Source: Nocardioides daedukensis (GTDB lineage: Bacteria; Actinomycetota; Actinomycetes; Propionibacteriales; Nocardioidaceae). From it: 64,000 nucleotides of DNA. How positions within the stretch are numbered: the first letter of the stretch is position 1; the number at the start of each line of letters is the position of its first letter. The notes below the pieces were generated by a model. That model ran no database searches. It was not told the DNA's origin and was given only the letters and a program-made list of their open reading frames with translations. Both the position numbers and the translations under genes were made by a program. This document shows positions 34,926-43,434 of this stretch, piece by piece. Location of the stretch: NCBI RefSeq assembly GCF_013408415.1, contig NZ_JACCAA010000001.1:1116001-1180000 (forward strand), written 5' to 3'.

Positions 34926-35522
34926 GTGACGCCGCCCACATTCCTGCCGCTCGCCGAGGATCCGGCTCCCGAGCGACGCGATGCCGCGCGCAATCGCGAT
35001 GCCGTGCTCGGCGCCGCCCTCCGGCTCGTCGATGAGCAGGGCCCGTGTGCGGTGACCATGGATGACATCGCCGCCTCGGCAGGCGTCGGCAAGGCCACGG
35101 TCTTCCGCCGCTTCGGCAGTCGAGCCGGGCTGATGACGGCCGTCCTGGACCATACCGAGGCCGAGTGGCAGGCGGCGGTGATCTCGGGCCCGCCGCCGCT
35201 CGGACCGGGCGCTGCCCCGATGGACCGACTGGTGGCATTCGGCCGGACCCGGATGGAGCAGACCCTGGCCCACGCCGAGCTGATCGAGGCCGCCGGCAGC
35301 ACGACTACGCGCAACCGGGCGGCGTACTCCTTCATCGCCATGCACGTGCGCCACCTGCTAAGAGAGCTCGATGTCCGCGGCGACGTCCCGCTCCTCGCGA
35401 CCGCCCTGCTGGCACCGCTCGAGGCGGTCGTACTGCGTCAGCAGGTTGAGGTGGAGGGATTGTCAACCGAGCGCATCGCGGCCGCCTGGGAAGACGTCGT
35501 ACGCCGCGTGGTTGCGGGCTGA
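34926..35522 (+). CDS. TetR/AcrR-family transcriptional regulator
   Basis: The 198-aa regulator has an N-terminal TetR domain with its helix-turn-helix in VTMDDIAASAGVGKATVFRR followed by FGSRAGLMTAVLD; the C-terminal domain has no recognisable ligand signature. GTG 34926 starts close to the domain. Divergence from the FMN reductase and the palindrome between them suggest that it represses that gene and itself, probably responding to an electrophile or quinone-like substrate. It converges on cimA with a 15-base gap. Confidence 0.88.
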   Translation: MTPPTFLPLAEDPAPERRDAARNRDAVLGAALRLVDEQGPCAVTMDDIAASAGVGKATVFRRFGSRAGLMTAVLDHTEAEWQAAVISGPPPLGPGAAPMDRLVAFGRTRMEQTLAHAELIEAAGSTTTRNRAAYSFIAMHVRHLLRELDVRGDVPLLATALLAPLEAVVLRQQVEVEGLSTERIAAAWEDVVRRVVAG

Positions 35523-35537
35523 ACGCCCCGCGTCAGC

Positions 35538-37118
35538 TCACCCGTGGTGGCGGCGAAGGCCGAAGGTCAACCCGTCGATCAGCGCGCCCCAGGACGCCTC
35601 GATCACGTTGTGTCCCACACCGACGGTGACCCACGACGACTCCCCATCAGTGGTCTCGATGAGCACTCGGGTGGTGGCGTCGGTGCCGTGCCCCTGGTCG
35701 AAGATACGGACCTTGTAGTCGATCAGCTCGAACTTCGCCACCTCGGGGAACGCCTGGCCGATCGCCTGGCGAAGGGCATGGTCCAGCGCGTTGACCGGGC
35801 CGTTGCCCTCCCCGGTGACGACGTAGCGCACGCCCTCGGCCTTGAGCTTGACCGTCGCCTCGGAGACCGCTTCGCCGGCCGGCGAGGTCTCGGTGATCAC
35901 CCGCCACGACTCGATGTCGAAGTAGGCGGGTCGCGCACCCTCGACAGCCTCCACGAGGAGGAGCTCGAAGGAGGCGTCCGCCGCCTCGAAGGTGTATCCC
36001 TGCGACTCGAGCTCCTTGACCCGCGCCGTCACGCGGGTGATCAGGTCCGGGTCACTGGACAGGTCGAAGCCGAGCTCCATGCCCTTGAGCTCGATCGAGG
36101 CGCGCCCGGCCATGTCGGAGACCAGCAGGCGCATGTCGTTGCCCACCTCGACCGGGTCCAGGTGCTGGTAGAGGTTCGGGTCGATCTTGATCGCCGAGGC
36201 ATGCAGTCCGGCCTTGTGCGCAAAGGCCGAGGTGCCCACGTAGGGCTGGCGCGAAGCCGGCGGGAAGTTCGTGATGTCGGCGACGGCGTGCGCGATCCGG
36301 GTGGCCTCCGCGAGCCTGCCCCGGGGCAGCACCGTGCGGCCGAGCTTGAGCTCGAGGTTCGCGACCGTGGTGATCAGGTCGGCGTTGCCGGTGCGCTCGC
36401 CATAGCCGTTGATGCAGCCCTGGACGTGGGTGGCGCCCCCCTCGACAGCGGCGATCGAGTTGGCCACCGCGCAACCGGTGTCGTTGTGCGCGTGGATGCC
36501 GACCCGGCCACCGGTCTCGGCGATCACCTCGGAGACGATCTCCCCGACCCAGTGCGGGAGCATCCCGCCGTTGGTGTCGCACAGGGCGACGGCCTCGGCA
36601 CCGGCCTCGAACGCGGCAGCGAGCACCTCGAGGGCATAGCCACGGTCGAGACGGTAGCCGTCGAAGAAGTGCTCTGCGTCGATGAACACCTGTTGTCCGC
36701 TCTCGCGCAGGTGGCTCACGGAGTCCCTGACCATGGCCAGGTTCTCCTCGAGCGTGGTGCGCAGGGCGAGCTCCACGTGACGGGTGTGTGACTTGGCGAC
36801 CAGCGTGACCCACGGTGCGCGGCTCTCACGCAGGGCAGCGATCTGCGGGTCGTCGGCCGCGGCGATGCCTGCCTTACGGGTGGAACCGAACGCGGCCAGG
36901 ACAGCGTTGCGCAGGTCGAGCTCGTCGGCCGCACGGCGGAAGAACTCGGTGTCCTTCGGGTTTGCTCCCGGCCATCCGCCTTCGATGAAGCCGACACCGA
37001 GCTCATCGAGGAGCCGGGCGATGTTGAGCTTGTCGGCGACCGACAGGTTGAGCCCCTCCTGCTGGGCGCCATCGCGCATCGTCGTGTCATAGACGTGGAA
37101 CGCACCCTGCAGGTCCAT
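35538..37118 (-). CDS. cimA: Citramalate synthase
   Basis: CimA condenses pyruvate and acetyl-CoA to (R)-citramalate, giving 2-ketobutyrate for isoleucine independently of threonine. The 526-aa DRE-TIM metallolyase has YDTTMRDGAQQEGLNLSV, FIEGGWPGANPKD and the metal histidines in GIHAHNDTGCAVANS. SAFAHKAGLHASAIK and a C-terminal LeuA-dimer regulatory domain follow. FIEGGWPG and the long linker distinguish CimA from LeuA, but substrate choice is by family resemblance. It is preceded by a leader peptide with three Ile codons and an attenuator, fitting an isoleucine role. Confidence 0.93.
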   Translation of the reverse strand: MDLQGAFHVYDTTMRDGAQQEGLNLSVADKLNIARLLDELGVGFIEGGWPGANPKDTEFFRRAADELDLRNAVLAAFGSTRKAGIAAADDPQIAALRESRAPWVTLVAKSHTRHVELALRTTLEENLAMVRDSVSHLRESGQQVFIDAEHFFDGYRLDRGYALEVLAAAFEAGAEAVALCDTNGGMLPHWVGEIVSEVIAETGGRVGIHAHNDTGCAVANSIAAVEGGATHVQGCINGYGERTGNADLITTVANLELKLGRTVLPRGRLAEATRIAHAVADITNFPPASRQPYVGTSAFAHKAGLHASAIKIDPNLYQHLDPVEVGNDMRLLVSDMAGRASIELKGMELGFDLSSDPDLITRVTARVKELESQGYTFEAADASFELLLVEAVEGARPAYFDIESWRVITETSPAGEAVSEATVKLKAEGVRYVVTGEGNGPVNALDHALRQAIGQAFPEVAKFELIDYKVRIFDQGHGTDATTRVLIETTDGESSWVTVGVGHNVIEASWGALIDGLTFGLRRHHG

Positions 37119-37139
37119 CACTGACTCATCTCGCTTCGC

Positions 37140-37169
37140 TTCGGGAAACACAAGTTCGGGAAACACAAG
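37140..37169. repeat. 15-bp tandem duplication in the cimA leader
   Basis: TTCGGGAAACACAAG is present twice in direct succession between the attenuator hairpin and the cimA start. It is probably a slippage duplication in the 5' untranslated region. Confidence 0.75.
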
Positions 37170-37182
37170 TTGTCGCACAAAC

Positions 37183-37207
37183 AAAAAAACCCCTCGATCA
37201 CGAGAGG
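37183..37207 (-). terminator. Attenuator terminator of cimA
   Basis: On the minus strand CCTCTCG pairs with CGAGGGG (one G-U) across TGAT and is followed directly by seven T residues, a textbook intrinsic terminator. It lies about 65 bases before the cimA ATG and 29 bases after the leader-peptide stop. Confidence 0.85.
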
Positions 37208-37235
37208 TTGCGCATCGCCGGGGACCGGGGACGCG

Positions 37236-37265
37236 CTAGGGAATGATGATCGCCGTCTGTTGCAC
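37236..37265 (-). CDS. Putative isoleucine leader peptide of cimA (VQQTAIIIP)
   Basis: The nine-codon frame GTG CAA CAG ACG GCG ATC ATC ATT CCC TAG lies upstream of the cimA terminator hairpin on the same strand. Three consecutive Ile codons before an intrinsic terminator are the hallmark of ribosome-mediated attenuation. When charged tRNA-Ile is scarce, the ribosome should stall and prevent the terminator. No Shine-Dalgarno is obvious, so translation may be leaderless or weak. Confidence 0.7.
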   Translation of the reverse strand: MQQTAIIIP

Positions 37266-37393
37266 GTCGTCAGTCTGCCATGACGCACCGACCGACGACA
37301 TGGATCTCGAATTGCGACATTTCCATTCTCCTGTGGAGACCCCCGACCCGGACCTATATTGAGCCGACCGGTCATCGTGAGGGGATTCAAACC

Positions 37394-38038
37394 ATGCGGA
37401 TCAGCAAGTTGAGCGAGCGCGCCTGCCTGCCAGTCGGCACGGTCAAGTTCTACCTCCGCAGCGGCCTGCTCCACCCCGGGCAGGCCACCAGCGCCACCCA
37501 GGCGCTCTATGACGAGTCGCACCTGGACCGGTTGCGGATGATCCGCGCACTCTTCGAGGTCGGCGGCCTCGCCCTGGCCGACATCCAACGGGTGCTGGAC
37601 GCGATCGACCTGCCCACCGAGTCCGTGGACGTGTCACTGGCGCTCGTCGACGAGGCGCTCACCGGTGCCCCACCCGAGCAGGGCGGGGTCGATGTGACCG
37701 CCGCGCGCAACCTTCTTCTCGAGCTCGGCTGGCACGTGGACGTCGCCTCGCCCCACCTGGTTCCGCTGGCCCGTGCCCTGTCCGCACTGGCGGACGTCGG
37801 CGTGGTGGCGGACCGTGAGCGGCTCAAGTCGTACGCCGAGGCCGCCGCGCACGTCGCCCGACACGACGTCACTGCGATGGAGAAGGTCCCCGAGAACGAC
37901 CGACCCCGCACCCTTGCCGCCTCCCAGGTGCTCTTCGAGCCTGTCTTCTCATCCCTGCGCCGCCTGGCCCGCGAGCACCAGGCGTTGGCGACACGTTCGC
38001 GGATCCCGTCGCCGCGGATATCGGTGCCGAACGCCTGA
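37394..38038 (+). CDS. MerR-family transcriptional regulator
   Basis: The 214-aa protein has an N-terminal MerR winged-helix domain (MRISKLSERACLPVGTVKFY, LRSGLLHPG, YDESHLDRLRMIRAL) followed by an alpha-helical C-terminal domain without conserved cysteines or a named effector fold. The usual first-helix tyrosine pattern IRYYE is replaced by VKFYLRSG, a subgroup common in actinobacteria. A TATATT at about 37357 could be the -10 element. It is divergent from cimA; a regulatory link is possible but not evident. Confidence 0.85.
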   Translation: MRISKLSERACLPVGTVKFYLRSGLLHPGQATSATQALYDESHLDRLRMIRALFEVGGLALADIQRVLDAIDLPTESVDVSLALVDEALTGAPPEQGGVDVTAARNLLLELGWHVDVASPHLVPLARALSALADVGVVADRERLKSYAEAAAHVARHDVTAMEKVPENDRPRTLAASQVLFEPVFSSLRRLAREHQALATRSRIPSPRISVPNA

Positions 38039-38063
38039 CTCACCGGACTCACCGGACTCACCG
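38037..38063. repeat. Three tandem 9-bp repeats spanning two stop codons
   Basis: GACTCACCG occurs three times in a row. It contains the stop codon of the MerR gene (38036-38038) and the stop codon of the convergent kinase gene (38058-38060). Confidence 0.85.
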
Positions 38064-39878
38064 GTCGAGCTTGGCCAACCATGAGTTGCCGCCCCACGGC
38101 GAGGTGTTGGTCGGCGTCCACTCGACGCCGTTGCTGCCGGCGGTGTAGAGCATCAGCGCCGTGATCGCGCACAGGACGACCACACCGATCCCCCACCACA
38201 TCGTGTCGCCGGCCATCGGCCGTCCGATGTTGCGCACGGGTGTCCGCACGCGCGAGCTCCCCGGGCCGGTCCAGACCGAGACGCCGAGGACGAGGCCGGA
38301 GACGAGCAGGAGCACGATGTCCTCAACGCCCAGCAGGAGCAGGACGAGCGCTACGCAGGCGGCCAGCATCCAGCCCCAGGCGACCAGCAGCAGGCTGAGC
38401 GGCAACGAGACCAGGAAGTGCCAGGGGGCAGCGAGCACGTCGACGAGCCCGTCGTACCACTTCGTGCCTCGTCGGTTGCGACGCTGTGTTGCGGCGGTCG
38501 AGGAGAGCGAGACGCTGCGCAGGAGGATCACCAGGGCAGTGACCAGGCTCAGCGTCAGCCACGGACCGGCCGCGACACCGCTGCCCACCGCAGCAAGCAG
38601 GCCCAGGCCGAGAGTGGTGCGGCGCAGGCGTACCGCCCAGGACGGTCGCGGCGGTGCCGACTGTTGGGGTGCCGACTGTTGCGGTGTGCCCTGCTGTTGC
38701 GGTGTGCCCGACTGTTGAGGCGTGCCCTGGTGGTGCGGTGAGTGTGGACCGGCACCCGGCTGCCCCGGATAACCGGACTGGGGTGGCGGGGGCTGCTGGT
38801 AGGGCGACCGCGCCGGCGCCATGAACGACTCACCGGCCGAGGGTGAGGCCTGCGGTTGCGCGGCGGGGTGTGATGCGGCTTGTGGGTGCGGCGGCTGCTG
38901 CCCCGGGGGCTGCTGGCGGGTCGGCGCCTCACCGCTGGTCACGCCACTGGTCACATGATTGGGGCCGTTGCCCACCACCTCGGTCGCGGTGAAGTCCGGC
39001 GCGGCGGAGAGCGGCATGGTCATCGTGGCAGGGGCTGGCACCGACTTCCGCCCGGGCCGTGACCGGTCCCGGATGGCGTCCTCACCCAACCGCGCGATCA
39101 GCTGCGTGAGCGTCGGTCGGTTGGCGGGATCGGGGTCCAAGGCGGCCACCACGAGGCCGAGCACCTCATAGCCGAGCCCGTCCAGGTCATGGTCGCCGCG
39201 GCGTACCCGGTCCAGAACGGCCATCGACGGCCCCTTCCCGAACGGCCCACGCCCCAGGCCGGCGAAGGTGACGGTGCCGGCCCACGCATGTACGTCGGAG
39301 GCGGAGGTCGGCTCGTGGCCGAACAGGACCTCGGGGGCCAGGTAGCCCGGCGTACCCATCAGATAACCGGTGCGGGTGATCCGCTCGTCATCGGCCAACC
39401 GGGCCAGCCCGAAGTCGATGAGCACCGGGTGCCGGCCCTCCATCAGGACGTTGCTCGGCTTGACGTCGCGGTGCAGTACGCCGACGTGGTGGACGGCCTG
39501 GATCGCCTCGGCCAGCCCACGGGCGAAGACGATCAGGTCGGCACCCTCGAGTGGGCCTTCCTCGGCCACGTGGTCGTGCAGGTTCAGCCCCGGGACGTAG
39601 CGCGTGGCCACGAACGGCACCGGTCCCCACGGGTCCGCGTCGACGATCTCGGCGATCCGCGGCAACTGCACCCGGCTCAGCGACTTGACCTCGCGGGCCA
39701 GTCGCTCGCGCGCCTCGGCGTCCCCGACGACGTGTGGGCGCAGGACCTTCAGCGCGACCCGCTGGCCACCCGGCCTGCGGGCAAGGTGGACGACACCCAT
39801 GCCACCTTCACCGATGCGGGTGAGCAGCTCGTAGTCCCCCACCTGCATTCCGCTGGGGGCACGTCCCTGTGTCGTCAC
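38058..39878 (-). CDS. Membrane-anchored Ser/Thr protein kinase (PknB-like)
   Basis: The 606-aa protein has a complete Hanks-type kinase domain at residues about 15-275: glycine loop IGEGGMGVVHLA, K44 (VALKVL), catalytic loop HRDVKPSN (D138) and DFG at 155-157 (LIDFGLAR). The activation segment TRTGYLMGTPGYLAPEVLFG is also present. Residues about 300-420 are a Pro/Gln-rich low-complexity linker with TPQQ and APQQS repeats. The C-terminus has four or five membrane helices instead of the single helix plus PASTA domains of PknB, so it senses no peptidoglycan fragment directly. It follows MerR convergently; the target is unknown. Confidence 0.92.
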   Translation of the reverse strand: MTTQGRAPSGMQVGDYELLTRIGEGGMGVVHLARRPGGQRVALKVLRPHVVGDAEARERLAREVKSLSRVQLPRIAEIVDADPWGPVPFVATRYVPGLNLHDHVAEEGPLEGADLIVFARGLAEAIQAVHHVGVLHRDVKPSNVLMEGRHPVLIDFGLARLADDERITRTGYLMGTPGYLAPEVLFGHEPTSASDVHAWAGTVTFAGLGRGPFGKGPSMAVLDRVRRGDHDLDGLGYEVLGLVVAALDPDPANRPTLTQLIARLGEDAIRDRSRPGRKSVPAPATMTMPLSAAPDFTATEVVGNGPNHVTSGVTSGEAPTRQQPPGQQPPHPQAASHPAAQPQASPSAGESFMAPARSPYQQPPPPQSGYPGQPGAGPHSPHHQGTPQQSGTPQQQGTPQQSAPQQSAPPRPSWAVRLRRTTLGLGLLAAVGSGVAAGPWLTLSLVTALVILLRSVSLSSTAATQRRNRRGTKWYDGLVDVLAAPWHFLVSLPLSLLLVAWGWMLAACVALVLLLLGVEDIVLLLVSGLVLGVSVWTGPGSSRVRTPVRNIGRPMAGDTMWWGIGVVVLCAITALMLYTAGSNGVEWTPTNTSPWGGNSWLAKLDR

Positions 39879-40009
39879 GTCGTGAGATTACCTGTTCGCG
39901 GCGCGCGCGTTCGGTTGCGCACGCCGGGCCCACACGTCGGGCCCCCCGCCACGGATCACAGGCCACGAATCACAGACCGCGGCTCACAGGCCGCGACAGA
40001 CGACACAGC

Positions 40010-41089
40010 TCACACGACGCGGTGCATCCAGCCGAACGAGTCCTCGGCGCGTCCGTACTGGATGTCGACGAGCGCCTGGCGGATCTGCATGGTGAGCTCG
40101 GTCGACGCCGGGGCCGCGACCTCGCCGCCGTCCCACTTGAGCGAGCCCACCGGGGTGACGACGGCCGCAGTGCCGCAGGCGAAGATCTCGACGATCTCGC
40201 CCGAGTCGACTCCGTTGCGCCACTCGTCGATGGAGAACTTCCGCTCACTCACCTGGTGGCCGAGCTTGCCGGCGAGCTCGATCACCGAGGAGCGGGTGAT
40301 GCCCTCCAGGATCGTGCCGGTCTGGGGGGTGACGATGGACCCGTCCTTGAAGACGAAGTACATGTTCATCCCGCCGAGCTCCTCGACGTACTTGCCCTCC
40401 TGCCCGTCGAGGAAGACGACCTGGTCGCAGCCGTGGGCGGAGGCCTCCTGCTGTGCCACCAGCGAGCTCGCATAGTTGCCGCCGGTCTTGGCGGCACCCA
40501 TGCCACCGCGACCGGCGCGGGTGTACTCCTCGGTCAGCCAGAGGCTCACCGGCTTCACGCCGCCCTTGAAGTAGGCACCGGCCGGCGAGGCGATCACCAT
40601 GAACGTGACGTGCTGGCTCGGGCGGACACCGAGGAACTTCTCGGTGGCGATCATGAACGGACGAAGGTAGAGGCTCTTCTCCCCCACGCTCTCGGGGACC
40701 CAACGGGCGTCGACCTTCACCAGCTCGTCGACGGCTGCCACGAACTCCTCGACCGGGAGCTCGGGGAAGGCCAGGCGACGCGAGGAACGCACCATCCGCT
40801 CGGCGTTCGCCTCGGGACGGAACGTCCAGATCGACCCGTCCTCGTGACGGTAGGCCTTCATCCCCTCGAAGGTCTCCTGCGCATAGTGCAGGACTGCCGT
40901 GGCCGGATCGAGAGTGAGCGGGCCGTAGGGCGTGATCCGCGGGTCGTGCCACCCCTTCTCGGGGGTCCACTCCGTGGTGAACATGTGATCGGTGAAGTGG
41001 ATCCCGAACCCGGGCGCCGCGAGGATCTCGGAGAGCTTCGCGTCGTCGACGACCTGGTCACTGAGGGTGGTGCTGATCTCCATGGACAT
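40010..41089 (-). CDS. ilvE: Branched-chain amino acid aminotransferase
   Basis: IlvE performs the last transamination in Ile, Leu and Val synthesis. The 359-aa fold-type IV PLP enzyme has GIHFTDHMFTTEWTPEKGWH, AQETFEGMKAYRHEDGSIW, ARWVPESVGEKSLYLRPFM and the lysine region TGGNYASSLVAQQEA, with C-terminal EIFACGTAAVVTPVG. ATG 41089 and a second ATG two codons on are both possible; GAAGG lies about 12 bases upstream. leuB lies upstream on the same strand, separated by a hairpin. Confidence 0.96.
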   Translation of the reverse strand: MSMEISTTLSDQVVDDAKLSEILAAPGFGIHFTDHMFTTEWTPEKGWHDPRITPYGPLTLDPATAVLHYAQETFEGMKAYRHEDGSIWTFRPEANAERMVRSSRRLAFPELPVEEFVAAVDELVKVDARWVPESVGEKSLYLRPFMIATEKFLGVRPSQHVTFMVIASPAGAYFKGGVKPVSLWLTEEYTRAGRGGMGAAKTGGNYASSLVAQQEASAHGCDQVVFLDGQEGKYVEELGGMNMYFVFKDGSIVTPQTGTILEGITRSSVIELAGKLGHQVSERKFSIDEWRNGVDSGEIVEIFACGTAAVVTPVGSLKWDGGEVAAPASTELTMQIRQALVDIQYGRAEDSFGWMHRVV

Positions 41090-41120
41090 CAAACTATCTG
41101 ACCTTCTCTGAAATGGCGGA

Positions 41121-41151
41121 CGCCGGGCACGTCGAAGAAACGTGCCCGGCG
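41121..41151 (-). terminator. Hairpin between leuB and ilvE
   Basis: CGCCGGGCACG and its exact reverse complement CGTGCCCGGCG flank a 9-base loop. It lies 23 bases after the leuB stop and 31 bases before the ilvE start, so it should reduce read-through from leuB into ilvE. Confidence 0.75.
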
Positions 41152-41174
41152 CCGAGGATTGGCTGGAGGACGCG

Positions 41175-42257
41175 TCAGCCGGCTACTCGTGCGGCGATGG
41201 CGTCGCCGACCTCGCTGGTACGTCGTGCCTGGCCCGGGGTACGGGCGGACAGGTCGGCGAGCACGGCGGTCTCGATGGCCGCTGCGGCCTCGGGGTGGCC
41301 GAGGTGGTCGAGCAGGAGCGACGCGGACAGGATGGCCGCGGTCGGGTCGGCCTTCTGCTGGCCGGCGATGTCGGGCGCGGAGCCGTGCACCGGCTCGAAC
41401 ATCGAGGGAGCGGTGCGGTCGGGGTTCACGTTGCCCGAGGCGGCCAGGCCGATGCCACCGGTGATGGCCGCGGCGAGGTCGGTGATGATGTCGCCGAAGA
41501 GGTTGTCGGTGACGATCACGTCGAAGCGCGCGGGGTCCGTGGTCATGTGGATCATCGCGGCATCGATGTGCATGTAGTCGGTGGTGACGTCGGGGTGCTC
41601 GGCGGCGACGGCCTCGAACAGACGCCACCACACCGACCCGGCGTTGACCAGCACGTTGGTCTTGTGGACCAGGGTGAGCTTCTTGCGGGTGCGGCGCTCG
41701 GCTCGCGCGAAGGCGTCGCGGATGACCCGCTCGACGCCGTACGCCGTGTTGACGCTGACCTCTGTGGCCACCTCGGCCGGGGTGCCGACGCGCAGTGCGC
41801 CACCGTTGCCCGTGTAGGGGCCCTCGGTGCCTTCGCGGACCACGACGAAGTCGACCTCAGCGCCCTTGAGGATGTGCTCCCCCAGCGGCGAGACAACCCC
41901 GGGGAAGATCTTCGAGGGCCGCAGGTTGACGTAGTGGTCGAGCTCGAAGCGGAGCTTGAGCAGGAGGCCGCGCTCGAGGATGCCGGGGGGCAGGTTGGGG
42001 TCGTTGGGCTTGCCGCCGACGGCACCGAGCAGGATCGCGTCGTGGGCGCGGATCTCCTCCAGGGTGCTCTCCGGAAGGACCTCGCCGGTGGCGAGATAGC
42101 GCTCTGCGCCGAGGTCATAGCGGGTCTGCTCGAACTTGATCCCGGCCGGCGAGGCAACCTCGAGAACCTTGAGGGCTTCGGCGGTGACTTCGGGACCGAT
42201 GCCGTCGCCGGGGATGACGGCGAGCTTGGCGGAGGTGACGGGGGTGGAGGAGGTCAT
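41175..42257 (-). CDS. leuB: 3-isopropylmalate dehydrogenase
   Basis: LeuB oxidatively decarboxylates 3-isopropylmalate in leucine synthesis. The 360-aa beta-decarboxylating dehydrogenase has [20 protein letters not shown], the actinobacterial-type [12 protein letters not shown] with [24 protein letters not shown] and [20 protein letters not shown], and [17 protein letters not shown] 42257 has no good ribosome-binding site of its own and begins 10 bases after the stop of a 41-codon gene, which suggests coupled translation. Confidence 0.96.
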   Translation of the reverse strand: MTSSTPVTSAKLAVIPGDGIGPEVTAEALKVLEVASPAGIKFEQTRYDLGAERYLATGEVLPESTLEEIRAHDAILLGAVGGKPNDPNLPPGILERGLLLKLRFELDHYVNLRPSKIFPGVVSPLGEHILKGAEVDFVVVREGTEGPYTGNGGALRVGTPAEVATEVSVNTAYGVERVIRDAFARAERRTRKKLTLVHKTNVLVNAGSVWWRLFEAVAAEHPDVTTDYMHIDAAMIHMTTDPARFDVIVTDNLFGDIITDLAAAITGGIGLAASGNVNPDRTAPSMFEPVHGSAPDIAGQQKADPTAAILSASLLLDHLGHPEAAAAIETAVLADLSARTPGQARRTSEVGDAIAARVAG

Positions 42258-42267
42258 GGCGAGGAAT

Positions 42268-42393
42268 CTAGTTGTCGTCGGGGCGCGGACCGCCGTTGTC
42301 TCGCAGGTCAAGAGCGGCCTGCACCGCCTCGAGGCTGCGCGGGTTCTCCGGGTTGTGGCTGGCGGGGCCCCACTCGGGATACATGTCATACAT
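42268..42393 (-). CDS. Small conserved-looking acidic protein upstream of leuB (41 aa)
   Basis: The 41-codon frame starts [20 protein letters not shown] and ends [17 protein letters not shown] lies 8 bases before the ATG, codon third positions are G/C-rich, and the stop is 10 bases before leuB, which lacks its own ribosome-binding site. It is not a Leu-rich attenuator leader (three Leu, none consecutive, no terminator after it). No named family was recognised. Possible roles are a LeuB partner or a translational coupler. Confidence 0.72.
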   Translation of the reverse strand: MYDMYPEWGPASHNPENPRSLEAVQAALDLRDNGGPRPDDN

Positions 42394-42849
42394 CGGTCTG
42401 TCTCCTCAATGTGTCGTTGGTGCGTGCGTTGTCGGATGGAACGGTGATGCCTGGTGGATGCTGCTCGGTGGATGCTTGGCAGCATCGAGAGCATCGACAA
42501 CGCCCCGCGACGGGAGACGGGACACGACACACGGATCACGAATGTCGGTTCGGTCGCTGTGACCGGAGAAGGAGCGGATCGCGCTGGTTTCACCAGGTTC
42601 CGGCTGGCCTGTTCAGCTTGCCGGAAGATCCGCCGCGGGGCGTTTCATCAATTCAGATGTGATGAAGGCCCGGGAAACACCACTCGCCACGGCGAGGTGG
42701 CCTTCTTCAGGCCTCGCCGCGGCAGTGAATGAGTACGAGCACGTTCCGCATGATGCGATCAGACTACGCCCGGCATCCTGCTCCGCACAGGCGTTCCACG
42801 AGACTGCTCAGAATCTGAGACGGCAGTCCCGAGATGAAAGACTCGCCCC
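42394..42849. other. Gene-free 456-base region upstream of the leuB operon
   Basis: No convincing gene is visible. The region holds an imperfect hairpin with arms CGGCGAGG (42690-42697) and CCTCGCCG (42712-42719), and the 15-mer shared with the leuC promoter at 42813-42827. It must contain the leuB-operon promoter on the minus strand and the methyltransferase promoter on the plus strand. A plus-strand frame at 42454-42732 has no ribosome-binding site and poor codon bias and is not called. Confidence 0.5.
42813..42827. promoter_or_regulatory. Second copy of the leuC-promoter 15-mer (candidate IclR operator)
   Basis: ATCTGAGACGGCAGT is identical to 13274-13288 and has the same orientation relative to the plus-strand gene and the divergent leu gene. 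Control of leuB and leuCD by one IclR regulator is known in Corynebacterium; here it is inferred. Confidence 0.38.
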
Positions 42850-43416
42850 ATGAGCGCCCCGCCAGAACTGCCAGAGATCGTCTCCCGCGCCTTCGACGTC
42901 TCCCGCAAGGCCGGCTATGTGTCGTTCTGCCGCAACGAGACCGGCCGTCTCCTCGCGGCACTGGCCGCCACCCGGTCCGGCACGCTGGCCGAGTTCGGCA
43001 CCGGTGCCGGCGTCGGCACGGCCTGGCTGCGCAGCGGCGTGGGCGCGAACGCACGCATCATCTCCGCCGAGCTCGACCCGAAGCTCGCCGGTGCTGCCGC
43101 CGAGATCTTCGCCGACGACGACTCCGTCGAGGTGCTGGCCGCGGACTGGTCGACCTTGCGCGACAAGGGGCCGTTCTCGCTGCTCTTCCTCGACTCCGGG
43201 ACCCCCTCGGACGTGGGGGTCGAGGTGATCGCCGAGCTCGTCGAGCCCGGCGGGATCGTTGTCCTCGACGACTTCGTGCCGTGCGAGGTGTGGCCCCCGA
43301 TCACCATGGGCCGCGTCGACACCCTGCGCGAGCAGTGGCTGACCGACGAGCGGTTCGCCGCGGTCGAGGTGATGATCGCGCCGGACGCCTCGGCGATCAT
43401 CGCCACCCGCCGCTGA
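42850..43416 (+). CDS. Class I SAM-dependent O-methyltransferase
   Basis: The 188-aa methyltransferase has the SAM-binding motif I TLAEFGTGAGVGTAWL, acidic motif II IISAELDPKLAG, and LLFLDSGTPSDVGVE and IVVLDDFVP like the catechol/caffeoyl-CoA O-methyltransferase family. Those enzymes methylate small catechol-type substrates; here the substrate is unknown. Translation starts at ATG 42850. It is divergent from the leuB operon across the gene-free region. Confidence 0.85.
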   Translation: MSAPPELPEIVSRAFDVSRKAGYVSFCRNETGRLLAALAATRSGTLAEFGTGAGVGTAWLRSGVGANARIISAELDPKLAGAAAEIFADDDSVEVLAADWSTLRDKGPFSLLFLDSGTPSDVGVEVIAELVEPGGIVVLDDFVPCEVWPPITMGRVDTLREQWLTDERFAAVEVMIAPDASAIIATRR

Positions 43417-43434
43417 CGAGTCCTCCAGCCGCGC

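Noticed and set aside
42268..42393. Leucine attenuator leader peptide before leuB
   Set aside because: The 41-aa frame has only three non-adjacent Leu codons, and no terminator lies between it and leuB.
42258..42593. Longer leuB start (112 extra codons)
   Set aside because: The extension overlaps the small 41-aa gene in another frame and lacks similarity to LeuB, which starts at [14 protein letters not shown].
42454..42732. 92-codon plus-strand frame in the gene-free region upstream of leuB
   Set aside because: No ribosome-binding site, mixed third-position composition, and no recognisable sequence; treated as non-coding.
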